From NCBI RefSeq assembly GCF_020886115.1, contig NZ_AP025185.1:2345409-2409408 (forward strand): 64,000 bases of DNA, in the 5' to 3' direction. The notes beneath the pieces were generated by a model. It saw nothing but the letters and a program-made list of their open reading frames with translations. It had not been told where the DNA came from and did not search any database. The DNA is from Flavobacterium ammonificans (GTDB lineage: Bacteria > Bacteroidota > Bacteroidia > Flavobacteriales > Flavobacteriaceae). The translations under genes and the position numbers were made by a program. Shown in pieces: positions 41,097 to 49,372 of this stretch; positions within the stretch are counted from its first letter, which is position 1; every line of letters starts with the position of its first letter.

Positions 41097-41552
41097 ATGA
41101 CACTTATAGCTTCAAATAATTCCAAAAATCAAGAGACTGTAAAAAACGTTTTTACAATGTATCTTGAAAATAACGGGCATCGCAAGACACCTGAGCGCTA
41201 TGCAATCCTGCAAGAAATATATGAAAATGAAGACCATTTTGATATAGAAAATCTATACATCAAAATGAAAAATAAAAACTACCGTGTCAGTAGGGCTACG
41301 CTTTACAATACCATAGAATTACTTTTGGACTGTGCTCTAGTTAGAAAGCATCAATTTGGTCAAAATCAAGCGCATTATGAAAAATCGTATTTTGACAAAC
41401 AGCACGACCATATAATCATGACCGATACTGGCGAAGTAATTGAATTTTGCGATCCTCGAATTCAAACCATAAAAAAAACAATAGAAGAAATTTTCGATAT
41501 TGAAATTTCAAATCATTCTTTGTATTTCTATGCCACCAAAAAAAATAATTAA
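41097..41552 (+). CDS. Fur-family metal/peroxide-responsive regulator
   Basis: This 151-residue DNA-binding repressor belongs to the Fur/PerR/Zur family. The winged-helix half has [17 protein letters not shown] and [15 protein letters not shown]. The dimerisation half keeps the metal ligands HDH (103-105) and EFCDPRIQ. The CxxC pair that usually follows HDHxx is replaced by Met108 and Thr111 ([10 protein letters not shown]), so the structural zinc site is lost or altered. Iron, zinc and peroxide regulators cannot be told apart by sequence. It may control the katG/receptor region. Confidence 0.9.
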   Translation: MTLIASNNSKNQETVKNVFTMYLENNGHRKTPERYAILQEIYENEDHFDIENLYIKMKNKNYRVSRATLYNTIELLLDCALVRKHQFGQNQAHYEKSYFDKQHDHIIMTDTGEVIEFCDPRIQTIKKTIEEIFDIEISNHSLYFYATKKNN

Positions 41553-41594
41553 ATTAAATTATAATACTAAACACAACAACACAAATACAATATA

Positions 41595-42866
41595 ATGACC
41601 ATAGATTTACTACTAGGATTACAATGGGGAGATGAAGGAAAAGGAAAAATTGTCGATGTTTTAACTTCAAAATACGATATCATTGCCCGTTTTCAAGGAG
41701 GACCAAATGCAGGACACACATTAGAATTTGACGGCATTAAACACGTTCTTAGAACCATTCCTTCTGGAATTTTTCATAAAACTGCAATCAACATCATTGG
41801 AAACGGAGTTGTTATTGACCCAGTAGTTTTTCAAAAAGAAATTGAAGGATTAGAAAAATTCAATATTGATATCAAAAGCAAATTGATAATTTCTAGAAAA
41901 GCGCATTTAATCTTACCTACGCACCGTTTATTAGACGCTGCTTCTGAAACAGCCAAAGGTAAAGCCAAAATTGGTTCTACTTTAAAAGGAATTGGTCCAA
42001 CCTATATGGATAAAACCGGTAGAAACGGAATTCGTGTAGGTGACATTGAATTAGCTGATTTCAAAGAAAGATACCGTGCGTTAGCTGACAAACACGAAGA
42101 AATGATCAAATTCTACGATGTGGCTATTCAATACAACTTAGCTGAAATGGAAAAAGAGTTCTTTGAAGCTATTGAAGAATTGAAAAAATTAGATTTCATT
42201 GATAGTGAAGAATATTTACACCAAGCGCAAAAAGCAGGAAAATCAATCTTGTGCGAAGGTGCTCAAGGATCATTATTAGATGTTGACTTTGGAACCTATC
42301 CATTTGTAACTTCATCTAATACAACTGCAGCAGGCGCTTGTACTGGTTTAGGAATTGCTCCTAACAAAATCAAAGAAGTATACGGAATTTTCAAAGCTTA
42401 TGTTACTCGTGTAGGAAGTGGTCCTTTTCCAACAGAACTTTTTGACGAAGACGGGGCTACAATGGCGAGAGTTGGAAATGAGTTTGGCTCAGTAACCGGA
42501 AGACAAAGACGTTGTGGTTGGTTGGACTTAGTTGCATTAAAATATGCAATTCAAGTTAACGGCGTAACTCAATTGATGATGATGAAAGGCGATGTTCTTT
42601 CTGGATTTAAAACCCTTAAAGTATGTACTGAGTACAATTACAAAGGACAAAAAATCAGTCATTTCCCTTACAACATTGAAGAAGAAAATGTAACACCAAT
42701 TTATAAAGAATTCAAAGGATGGGAAGCCGATTTAACTGGTATGACTACTTACGATGAATTACCAAAAGAATTAAAAGAGTACATTGAGTTCATCGAAAAA
42801 GAAGTTGAAGTACCTATTAAAATTGTATCTGTTGGACCAGACAGAAGACAAACGATACTGAAATAA
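41595..42866 (+). CDS. purA: Adenylosuccinate synthetase
   Basis: This GTP-dependent enzyme joins aspartate to IMP in the first committed step to AMP. The 423-residue protein has the signature GLQWGDEGKGKIVDVL at the N-terminus, with the catalytic Asp in GDEGKGK and the catalytic His in GGPNAGHTLEF. The conserved GIGPTYMDKTGRNGIRVGD, LCEGAQGSLLDVDFGTYP and VTGRQRRCGWLD segments are present. It follows the Fur-family gene by 42 bp and ends at a strong terminator. Confidence 0.97.
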   Translation: MTIDLLLGLQWGDEGKGKIVDVLTSKYDIIARFQGGPNAGHTLEFDGIKHVLRTIPSGIFHKTAINIIGNGVVIDPVVFQKEIEGLEKFNIDIKSKLIISRKAHLILPTHRLLDAASETAKGKAKIGSTLKGIGPTYMDKTGRNGIRVGDIELADFKERYRALADKHEEMIKFYDVAIQYNLAEMEKEFFEAIEELKKLDFIDSEEYLHQAQKAGKSILCEGAQGSLLDVDFGTYPFVTSSNTTAAGACTGLGIAPNKIKEVYGIFKAYVTRVGSGPFPTELFDEDGATMARVGNEFGSVTGRQRRCGWLDLVALKYAIQVNGVTQLMMMKGDVLSGFKTLKVCTEYNYKGQKISHFPYNIEEENVTPIYKEFKGWEADLTGMTTYDELPKELKEYIEFIEKEVEVPIKIVSVGPDRRQTILK

Positions 42867-42872
42867 ATAATT

Positions 42873-42910
42873 AAAAACGCTCTGAAAATTCAGAGCGTTT
42901 TTTTTTTATA
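42873..42910 (+). terminator. Terminator after purA
   Basis: AAAACGCTCTGAA and TTCAGAGCGTTTT form a perfect hairpin followed by eight T, 6 bp after the stop codon. Confidence 0.9.
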
Positions 42911-42944
42911 AAAAGCATACATTTACTTTTTAAATTGATTTCTT

Positions 42945-43964
42945 GTGATGTACCGCTATTTCATTCTCAAATCGTTTGTTTTACTTTTCTTTTTTGGCTC
43001 ATGCCAAAAAGAAGAAAGCGAAAGTAATAGCAATTTAGGCTATCAAATAACCAATGCTAAAATCACCTACAATTCCAAAAACATCCAACTCATTGGTGCC
43101 AATACTTTTCATGTATTCAGTGCCGGAAGTGCCGATATGAATTCTTGGAATCTAGACATTGCAAGAGAATTTATTGGCAACACCAAAGAAACGTCTCTTT
43201 CAGGACCTCCAATTCAAGATAGCAATGGAAAATACATTTATTCGTTACAAAATATAGTTGATGAAAATAGAAAGCAAAATAAAATAAGTTGGATTTGTGC
43301 TTTTGGTTGGGATGGAAATTCAGCTACATTATTTACTGGGAAATCTCCAAAAAACACTTATTGGTGGGAAGAATACAAATCCAAACTGAGATTATGGGCG
43401 CTTCATTTTAAAGATCAAAATGATGTTTGGATTGAAGTTTGGAACGAACCTTACAGATATGATCGTGCTGATGGTTATACGGATGCAATTTGGTTACAAA
43501 ATATGAACGAGCTAACTACAATAATCCGTGGAACTGGAAATAATAATATTGTGATAATACCGTGTGCGGAACAAGGTCAAGATGAAAGCGTTTTACTAAA
43601 CAAAGGTAAAGAATTTCTTGAAGGCAAATCCAATATTCTCTTTGACATTCACGCCTATGAAAAGTGGTTGCTAGATTCTCCTTCTAAAATTAATAACAGA
43701 CTTAATGCATTGAATCAAAATAAGCTACCAATTATTATAGGTGAAACAGCACCCATGAATGCAGGTGTTTTAATGAATCCCGATCCGTTTTTAAACTTGA
43801 TTTATGACAAAGGAATTTCGGTTTGTGCTTGGGTTTGGAAAAAAGACGAGTCCGATCAAGATGCATTAATGACTCGAGATGGACTTCCTAATAATAACAA
43901 CAATAACAATTGGGGAACGACTTATAAAAACTTAGCTCTTAAAGCTAGAAATCCACAACCTTAA
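42945..43964 (+). CDS. Glycoside hydrolase family 5-like lipoprotein
   Basis: This 339-residue predicted surface or periplasmic lipoprotein has the lipobox FFFGSC with Cys20. The fold signals of clan GH-A retaining glycosidases are present: the acid/base Glu in WIEVWNEPYRYD and a nucleophile Glu in IIIGETAPM, with FDIHAYEKW between them. The family includes cellulases and mannanases; the exact polysaccharide cannot be read. A run of Asn codons near the C-terminus (NNNNNNNW) is unusual. It is 5 bp upstream of the Nudix gene. Confidence 0.85.
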   Translation: MMYRYFILKSFVLLFFFGSCQKEESESNSNLGYQITNAKITYNSKNIQLIGANTFHVFSAGSADMNSWNLDIAREFIGNTKETSLSGPPIQDSNGKYIYSLQNIVDENRKQNKISWICAFGWDGNSATLFTGKSPKNTYWWEEYKSKLRLWALHFKDQNDVWIEVWNEPYRYDRADGYTDAIWLQNMNELTTIIRGTGNNNIVIIPCAEQGQDESVLLNKGKEFLEGKSNILFDIHAYEKWLLDSPSKINNRLNALNQNKLPIIIGETAPMNAGVLMNPDPFLNLIYDKGISVCAWVWKKDESDQDALMTRDGLPNNNNNNNWGTTYKNLALKARNPQP

Positions 43965-43969
43965 ACTAG

Positions 43970-44551
43970 ATGAAAAACCCAAAAATAACAATTCAAAAAA
44001 CCGAGTTACTTTCTGATAATTGGTATATCTTAAACAAAGTAACGTTTGACTATAACAAGGACTCAGACGTTCCCGAAACTCAAGTTAGAGAAGTATATGA
44101 CCGTGGCAATGGAGCTGTAATTTTGTTGTATAATAGTGCTAAAAAAACAGTGGTTTTAACAAGACAGTTCAGACTACCAACCTATTTAAATGGAAATAGC
44201 TCTGGGATGCTAATCGAGGCTTGCGCTGGTATGTTAGACAAAGATAATCCGATTGAATGCATCATTCGAGAAACAGAGGAAGAAACGGGTTACCGACTTT
44301 CGTCAGTAAAAAAAGTATTTCAATCCTATATGTCACCTGGAGCAGTTACTGAAATTTTACATTTTTTTATTGGTGAATACCAACCCGAAATGAAAGTTTC
44401 AGAAGGTGGCGGACTTGCCGAAGAACACGAGAATATCGAAGTACTCGAATATCCATTTAATGAAGCGTACCAAATGATTGCTTCTGGAAAAATTACGGAT
44501 GCTAAAACCATTATGCTACTACAATATGCTAAAATAAATTTACGATTGTAA
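43970..44551 (+). CDS. Nudix hydrolase, NudK-like
   Basis: This 193-residue Nudix protein most resembles GDP-mannose/ADP-ribose pyrophosphatases (NudK/NudF type): [18 protein letters not shown], then [19 protein letters not shown] and the catalytic RETEEETGY. The first Glu of the canonical box is Asn here. [15 protein letters not shown] follows, typical of sugar-nucleotide hydrolases. Such enzymes cleave nucleoside diphosphate sugars to a sugar phosphate and NMP. It is probably translated with the upstream glycosidase (5-bp gap), though a shared pathway is not proven. Confidence 0.88.
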   Translation: MKNPKITIQKTELLSDNWYILNKVTFDYNKDSDVPETQVREVYDRGNGAVILLYNSAKKTVVLTRQFRLPTYLNGNSSGMLIEACAGMLDKDNPIECIIRETEEETGYRLSSVKKVFQSYMSPGAVTEILHFFIGEYQPEMKVSEGGGLAEEHENIEVLEYPFNEAYQMIASGKITDAKTIMLLQYAKINLRL

Positions 44552-44600
44552 AGTAGGCGCAAGTATATTTTAGTATTTTTACTCTTCAAATCCTTTTGCA

Positions 44601-45689
44601 TTGACTTCTAAAAAAGTACATTCTTCGGCATTAAAAGAAAAAGCTGGTATTTCGCAACCCGAAAGCATCAGTAGTCAATCTGTGGAACATATCCAACTTT
44701 CTCGAAAAGTACAACCTTCAGCAGAGGAACTCGTTGAGGGAATTCTAGCTGGAAACATTACCGCTTTAAGTCGTGCGATTACTTTGGTTGAAAGTATCAA
44801 TCCGATTCATTTGGCAAAAGCCAATACCATTATCAATAGTTGTTTGGCTCATGCGAATCAATCGGTACGAATTGGTATTACAGGAGTTCCAGGTGTTGGA
44901 AAAAGTACCTTCATTGAAGCTTTTGGAAAACACTTAACAAGTCTTGGTAAGAAAGTTGCTGTTTTGGCAGTTGATCCAAGTAGCACCATTAGTCACGGAA
45001 GTATTTTGGGAGATAAAACCCGAATGGAAGAATTAGTTAAAGATCCTAACGCCTTTATTCGTCCATCAGCCTCTGGAGAAACCTTAGGAGGAGTAGCGCG
45101 AAAAACTCGTGAAACTATAACATTATGTGAAGCCGCAGGTTTTGACACGATCATCATAGAAACGGTTGGTGTTGGTCAAAGTGAAACTGCAGTTCATAGT
45201 ATGGTTGATTTCTTTTTACTCCTAAAAATTGCTGGAGCTGGAGATGAACTTCAAGGAATCAAACGCGGTATTATGGAAATGGCCGATGCGATTGTGATCA
45301 ACAAAGCCGACGGAGACAATATCAAAAAAGCACAATTTGCCAAAGTCGAATTCAATCGAGCCTTGCATTTATTTCCTGCAAAAAAATCAGGTTGGACACC
45401 CAAAACAACTACTTGTAGCGCCATCACATCTGAAGGGATTCCTGAAGTTTGGAACACTATAACAGAATTCCTAAACCTAACTCAATCGAATTCTTATTTC
45501 TTTGAAAAGCGTCAAAATCAGAACCAGTTTTGGATGTTAGAAACCATCAACGACCAATTGAAATCGAATTTTTACAACAATCCAGAAATTCAACAACAGC
45601 TAGAGTCTACAAAAAAAGCGGTGCAAAATGATGAAATTTCACCCTTTGCAGCCGCTAGCTTATTATTGGAAAAGTATTTTAAAAAATAA
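44601..45689 (+). CDS. meaB: Methylmalonyl-CoA mutase-associated GTPase
   Basis: This G3E-family GTPase protects and loads B12-dependent methylmalonyl-CoA mutase. The protein has 362 residues. The P-loop is [13 protein letters not shown], with switch segments [19 protein letters not shown] and ETVGVGQSE. The base-recognition motif is NKADGDN. An N-terminal helical region and a C-terminal dimerisation arm are present. The mutase genes are not in the window. The start codon is TTG at 44601, and no better ATG exists before the conserved region. Confidence 0.92.
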   Translation: MTSKKVHSSALKEKAGISQPESISSQSVEHIQLSRKVQPSAEELVEGILAGNITALSRAITLVESINPIHLAKANTIINSCLAHANQSVRIGITGVPGVGKSTFIEAFGKHLTSLGKKVAVLAVDPSSTISHGSILGDKTRMEELVKDPNAFIRPSASGETLGGVARKTRETITLCEAAGFDTIIIETVGVGQSETAVHSMVDFFLLLKIAGAGDELQGIKRGIMEMADAIVINKADGDNIKKAQFAKVEFNRALHLFPAKKSGWTPKTTTCSAITSEGIPEVWNTITEFLNLTQSNSYFFEKRQNQNQFWMLETINDQLKSNFYNNPEIQQQLESTKKAVQNDEISPFAAASLLLEKYFKK

Positions 45690-45690
45690 T

Positions 45691-45918
45691 TTATTCTTCA
45701 TATCGACCAATTTCTCGGTCATAAAATTCGTTGGCTTCAACAATTAAAGCTTCCATTTCAGCATTCAGTTCTGCTTCATCTAAGTCTTCTGCTTCTTCCA
45801 TAAACTCCACCTCATCGTCTTTCAAATTAATGATGAATCGAGGGTAATCTAAATGGATGATGAAAATATCATCTGGAAAGTCGGTATTATCACCTAATAA
45901 AAATTTTGGTAATTCCAT
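45691..45918 (-). CDS. Small acidic conserved-type protein
   Basis: This 75-residue, very acidic protein begins MELPKFLLGDNTDFPDDIFI, continues IHLDYPRFIINLKDDEVEF, and has a Glu/Asp-rich tail. There is no signal peptide or membrane segment, so it is cytoplasmic. It lies 21 bp downstream of the MATE gene on the same strand and ends tail-to-tail with meaB (1-bp gap). I do not recognise a characterised family. Its ordered N-terminal half and clean start suggest a real gene. Confidence 0.65.
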   Translation of the reverse strand: MELPKFLLGDNTDFPDDIFIIHLDYPRFIINLKDDEVEFMEEAEDLDEAELNAEMEALIVEANEFYDREIGRYEE

Positions 45919-45939
45919 ATTGTAATTATAATTTAAAAT

Positions 45940-47313
45940 TTAATTCTCGTTGACTAATCGTCTTGAAATTGTCGTAAAGCGAATATACAAAAATAAAGCT
46001 GCCGCTGTTAATCCAGCTAAAAGTCCTATCCAAACCCCAACAGCTTTTAATTCGGTTGCTAGACCCAAATAGATTGAAATTGGGAAACCAATAACCCAAT
46101 AGGCCACAAATGTAATATACATAGGGATTTTTGCATCTTGTAAACCACGAAGCGCTCCCAAAACTACAACTTGCAGACCATCAGAAATCTGAAAAACAGC
46201 TGCAACAAGTAATAAATTAGAAGAAATTGCGATTACTTCTAAATTCTCTGCTAAATTATTTAAGTCGGATAAATCAACAAAAATATAAGGTAATACTGTA
46301 TGCAAAACCACAAATAATAGGGCAAACACAATTTCAATTAGTATGGTTAACAAAAAAATTGACAATGCAACTTTTCGAAGTGTTTGATAGTCTCCAAGTC
46401 CTTTTTGATTACCTACTCGAATCATTGCTGTAACATTTAATCCCATTGCAAACATAAAAGTAAGAGAAGCTAAACTCAACGCAATTTGATTTGCTGCTTG
46501 ACTTGTAGTGCCAATCATTCCACATAGCCAAATGGCACCAGTAAATAAAGCCACTTCAAAAAACATTTGCATAGCAGAAGGCATTCCTAATTTTATAATC
46601 TTCAAATTCACTTCTCTTTTGATTTCTTTTAAACTAAATCCTTTAAAATAAGGATGAAACTTCGGTTTTAAGTTCATCATATAATGCATAAATCCAAGCA
46701 TCACAAAACGAGAAGCAATAGTACCAATTGCAGCCCCAACGATACCCCATTTTGGAAAAATCCAAATTCCGTAAATTAAAAAATAGTTGATAACTACATT
46801 GGTTAAATTTCCAATAATAGTTGCCCACATTGAATATTTGGTTTCACTCAAACCATCGGCAAATTGTTTGTACGCTTGGTACATAATTAAAGGAATCAAT
46901 GAAAAACCTACAATATCTAAATAGGGTTTAGCCATTTCCACAACAGCTTCGGGTTGTCCCATGAAAGCAATCAGTGGTTTTGAAAAGAAAATTAACGTAA
47001 ATAAAGCCACACCTAAAATTGTACATAAATACAATCCGTGATGAAATGCCGAACGACCACCAGCGACGTCATTTCTTCCATCTGATTCGGCTACCAAAGG
47101 TGTAATTGCAGTTGAAAAACCAATTCCCAAAGACATAGCTATGAAAACAAAACTATTTCCTAGTGATACAGCCGCTAATTCGGTTGGACCTAATTTTCCA
47201 ACCATAATATTATCTACAATTCCAACAATGGTATGGCCCAACATTCCTAAAATAATAGGGTAAGCTAATTTAATATTATAAGAAAACTCTTTGGTATAGG
47301 TAGCTAATTTCAA
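45940..47313 (-). CDS. MATE-family multidrug/cation antiporter
   Basis: This inner-membrane antiporter exports drugs or metabolites using Na+ or H+. The 457-residue protein has about twelve membrane spans in two matching halves, starting SYNIKLAYPIILGMLGHTIVG. MATE features visible are DNIMVGKLGPTELAAVSLGNS and GFSTAITPLVAESDGRND in the first half, and TSQAANQIALSLASLTFMFAMGL in the second. The substrate is unknown. It is 43 bp downstream of mtaB. Confidence 0.93.
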   Translation of the reverse strand: MKLATYTKEFSYNIKLAYPIILGMLGHTIVGIVDNIMVGKLGPTELAAVSLGNSFVFIAMSLGIGFSTAITPLVAESDGRNDVAGGRSAFHHGLYLCTILGVALFTLIFFSKPLIAFMGQPEAVVEMAKPYLDIVGFSLIPLIMYQAYKQFADGLSETKYSMWATIIGNLTNVVINYFLIYGIWIFPKWGIVGAAIGTIASRFVMLGFMHYMMNLKPKFHPYFKGFSLKEIKREVNLKIIKLGMPSAMQMFFEVALFTGAIWLCGMIGTTSQAANQIALSLASLTFMFAMGLNVTAMIRVGNQKGLGDYQTLRKVALSIFLLTILIEIVFALLFVVLHTVLPYIFVDLSDLNNLAENLEVIAISSNLLLVAAVFQISDGLQVVVLGALRGLQDAKIPMYITFVAYWVIGFPISIYLGLATELKAVGVWIGLLAGLTAAALFLYIRFTTISRRLVNEN

Positions 47314-47356
47314 AATAGATTAAGGGTTTTGAAAGGCTGATGCCTTTTGATTATAG

Positions 47357-48685
47357 TTAGGCTAAAGTTTCCACAAACTGAACACGAACACTGCCGTCTT
47401 CGTCAATATGTGTCAACTGAATTTTGTGTAAGGTATTGGCTAATTCAGGATTCCAAGGTGCTTTTACTTTGACATAATTTTCAGTAAATCCGTGAATATA
47501 GCCTTCTTTATTTTCAGTTTCAAATAAAACGGTTCTTTCCGTTCCCAACTGACTTTCATAAAAAGCACGACGTTTTTTTACCGATAATCCACGAAGCATT
47601 TTACTGCGTTTAGCACGCTCATTGGCAGGAACAACGCCGCCCATTTCCGCTGCTTCAGTATTGTCTCGCTCCGAATACGTAAACACGTGCAAGTAGGAAA
47701 TATCCATTTCGTTCAAGAAATGATAGGTTTCTAAGAAATGTTCTTCTGTTTCACCTGGAAAACCTACAATCACATCCACACCAATACAGGCGTGAGGCAT
47801 CACTTCCTTGATTTGATTGACTCTGTCGGTATACACTTCACGCAAATAACGGCGTTTCATCAACTTCAAAATCGCATTACTTCCTGATTGCAATGGAATA
47901 TGGAAATGAGGTACAAAAGTCTTGCTTTTGGACACAAAATCGATCGTTTCATTTTTCAATAAATTCGGTTCGATTGACGAAATTCGCAATCGTTCAATGC
48001 CTTCTACTTGGTCCAAAGCTTGCACCAAATCTAAAAAAGTATGTTCGTGTTTTTTATTCCCAAATTCGCCTTTGCCATAATCGCCAATATTCACTCCGGT
48101 CAACACAATTTCCTTGATGTTTTGCTCCGAAATTTCTTTAGCATTTTGCAATACATTTTCTAAGGCATCACTTCGCGAAATACCTCTTGCCAAAGGAATT
48201 GTGCAATAGGTACATTTGTAATCGCAACCGTCTTGTACTTTCAAAAAAGCACGGGTTCGATCGCCTATAGAATAACTGCCAACATAAAAATCCGCTTCGG
48301 CAATCTCGCACGAATGTACTTCGCCAAAATCATTCTTAGACAAATCGTTTACATAATCCGCCAACTTGAATTTCTCTGTCGCACCCAAAACCAAATCCAC
48401 TCCATCTACATTTGCTAATTCTTCTGGTTTCAACTGCGCATAGCAACCCACCGCAGCCACAAAAGCCTTGTCGTTCAACTTCATCGCTTTTCGCACCACT
48501 TGCTTGAACTGCTTATCGGCATTTTCAGTCACAGAACAGGTATTAATCACATACATATCTGCCACTTCTTCAAAATCCACACGATCAAAACCTTCGTCTT
48601 GTAAATTACGTGCAATAGTAGAAGTTTCCGAAAAATTCAGTTTACAACCCAGCGTATAAAAAGCTACTTTTTTTCTTTCTGACAT
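47357..48685 (-). CDS. mtaB: tRNA t6A37 methylthiotransferase
   Basis: This radical-SAM enzyme adds a methylthio group to N6-threonylcarbamoyladenosine at tRNA position 37. The start MSERKKVAFYTLGCK (complement of 48683-48685) is chosen; 12 upstream in-frame residues are not family-like. It has 442 residues. The N-terminal UPF0004 domain has Cys in TLGCKLNFSE, NTCSVTENAD and AAVGCYAQ. The radical-SAM cluster is CDYKCTYCTIP. A C-terminal TRAM domain (RTVLFETENKEGYIHGFTENY) completes it. Its leader contains structured element copy C. Confidence 0.93.
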   Translation of the reverse strand: MSERKKVAFYTLGCKLNFSETSTIARNLQDEGFDRVDFEEVADMYVINTCSVTENADKQFKQVVRKAMKLNDKAFVAAVGCYAQLKPEELANVDGVDLVLGATEKFKLADYVNDLSKNDFGEVHSCEIAEADFYVGSYSIGDRTRAFLKVQDGCDYKCTYCTIPLARGISRSDALENVLQNAKEISEQNIKEIVLTGVNIGDYGKGEFGNKKHEHTFLDLVQALDQVEGIERLRISSIEPNLLKNETIDFVSKSKTFVPHFHIPLQSGSNAILKLMKRRYLREVYTDRVNQIKEVMPHACIGVDVIVGFPGETEEHFLETYHFLNEMDISYLHVFTYSERDNTEAAEMGGVVPANERAKRSKMLRGLSVKKRRAFYESQLGTERTVLFETENKEGYIHGFTENYVKVKAPWNPELANTLHKIQLTHIDEDGSVRVQFVETLA

Positions 48686-48756
48686 TCTTTTGATTTTTTG
48701 GGCGAAACCCCAGGCAAGCAATCTGGTTAAAAAATACGTTTTTTCAAGCCTGTGGT

Positions 48757-48832
48757 CGGGCTATTCGCTGTATCTTTTATAGTTGTCTTCGAGAACCTCA
48801 GTCAACTATAAAAGGATGCCGCTGTTATCCCT
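48757..48832 (-). repeat. Structured intergenic element, copy C
   Basis: Read on the minus strand it has outer arm AGGG, ATAACAGCGGCATCC, and the inner stem TTTTATAGTTG / CAACTATAAAA. The loop ACTGAGGTTCTCGAAGA follows, then GATACAGCGAATAG and the outer arm CCCG. Invariant blocks and stem positions match copies A and B, and the loop shares TGAGGnnCTCGAAG with copy B. It lies in the predicted mtaB leader, 72 bp before the start codon and just after a -7 box. Confidence 0.75.
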
Positions 48833-48841
48833 TTCGCGGGA

Positions 48842-48849
48842 CAAAAATA
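48842..48849 (-). promoter_or_regulatory. Candidate -7 box for mtaB
   Basis: CAAAAATA reads TATTTTTG on the minus strand, an exact TAnnTTTG match. Transcription would begin near 48836, so the mRNA would open with structured element copy C. Confidence 0.45.
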
Positions 48850-48886
48850 CGTACAAAAAACAACATATAAAACTATGTCTTATTAA

Positions 48887-48917
48887 GTCATTGCGAGGAG
48901 GCACGACGAAGCAATCT
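48887..48917 (+). repeat. Left terminal inverted repeat of the GIY-YIG unit
   Basis: This 31-bp arm begins GTCATTGCGAGGAGGCACG and ends GAAGCAATCT. It is identical in reverse complement to 49324-49354. Confidence 0.9.
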
Positions 48918-48974
48918 ATTGTATTTATATAATATTTTGATTAAACTTGTATTAGTTCACGTCATTGTTGCACT

Positions 48975-49006
48975 CGTCATTGCGAGAACGAAGTACGAAG
49001 TAATCT
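48975..49006 (+). repeat. Internal degenerate direct copy of the repeat
   Basis: CGTCATTGCGAGAACGAAG and the following GTACGAAGTAATCT resemble the left arm with several differences. It lies 15 bp before the GIY-YIG start codon and could act as an operator or a recognition site. Confidence 0.7.
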
Positions 49007-49021
49007 AAACCTTAGCCCCCT

Positions 49022-49324
49022 ATGAAACCCGGATTTATTTATATTATTACAAATAAAAACCACACCGTTCTCTATACAGGAGTAACTTCAAATTTACCGA
49101 AACGAATCAAAGAGCATCAAGTTAAAAGATACCAAGGCTCATTCTCTGCACGATATAATGCCAATAAATTAGTGTATTATGAAGCTTTTCAAATAATTGG
49201 CGATGCCATAAGTAGAGAAAAACAAATCAAAGCAGGTTCAAGAGCTAAAAAAATAGCAATCATCAATTCCGTAAATGCGGAATGGAATGATTTGTATGAA
49301 GAAATTGTTGGGTTGTTTGGATGA
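49022..49324 (+). CDS. Small GIY-YIG nuclease
   Basis: This single-domain protein of 100 residues belongs to the GIY-YIG endonuclease superfamily. The GIY strand appears as GFIYIITNKN and the YIG strand as LYTGVTSNL. They are followed by the helix Arg in KRIKEHQ and the metal-binding Glu in AISREKQIKAGSR. No DNA-binding domain is fused. Bacterial relatives (YhbQ-like or orphan) are common in Bacteroidetes and mostly uncharacterised. Here it is the only gene inside 31-bp inverted repeats, with the right repeat starting at the last base of the stop codon. No -7 box was found in front of it. Confidence 0.88.
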   Translation: MKPGFIYIITNKNHTVLYTGVTSNLPKRIKEHQVKRYQGSFSARYNANKLVYYEAFQIIGDAISREKQIKAGSRAKKIAIINSVNAEWNDLYEEIVGLFG

Positions 49325-49354
49325 GATTGCTTCGTCGTGCCTCCTCGCAATGAC
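49324..49354 (-). repeat. Right terminal inverted repeat of the GIY-YIG unit
   Basis: This 31-bp arm, AGATTGCTTCGTCGTGCC then TCCTCGCAATGAC, is the exact reverse complement of 48887-48917. Its first base is the last base of the nuclease stop codon, and it lies 18 bp from the stop codon of the converging HAD gene. Confidence 0.9.
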
Positions 49355-49372
49355 GGACTGCGTTAGCAATGA

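Larger units (their letters stand above)
48887..49354. mobile_element. Candidate GIY-YIG mobile unit with 31-bp inverted repeats
   Basis: The sequence 48887-48917 (starts GTCATTGCGAGGAGG, ends GAAGCAATCT) is the exact reverse complement of 49324-49354 over 31 bp. Between them lie a degenerate direct copy (48975-49006) and one GIY-YIG nuclease gene, whose TGA stop shares its last base with the right repeat. Partial copies GTCATTG (48961) and GCAATGAC (49366-49373) lie nearby. No target duplication was found. This layout is that of a short self-contained element, but mobility is inferred. Confidence 0.6.

Noticed and set aside
48880..49362. Target-site duplication at the ends of the GIY-YIG unit
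   Set aside because: The bases outside the two 31-bp arms (TTAA on the left, GGA on the right) do not match.
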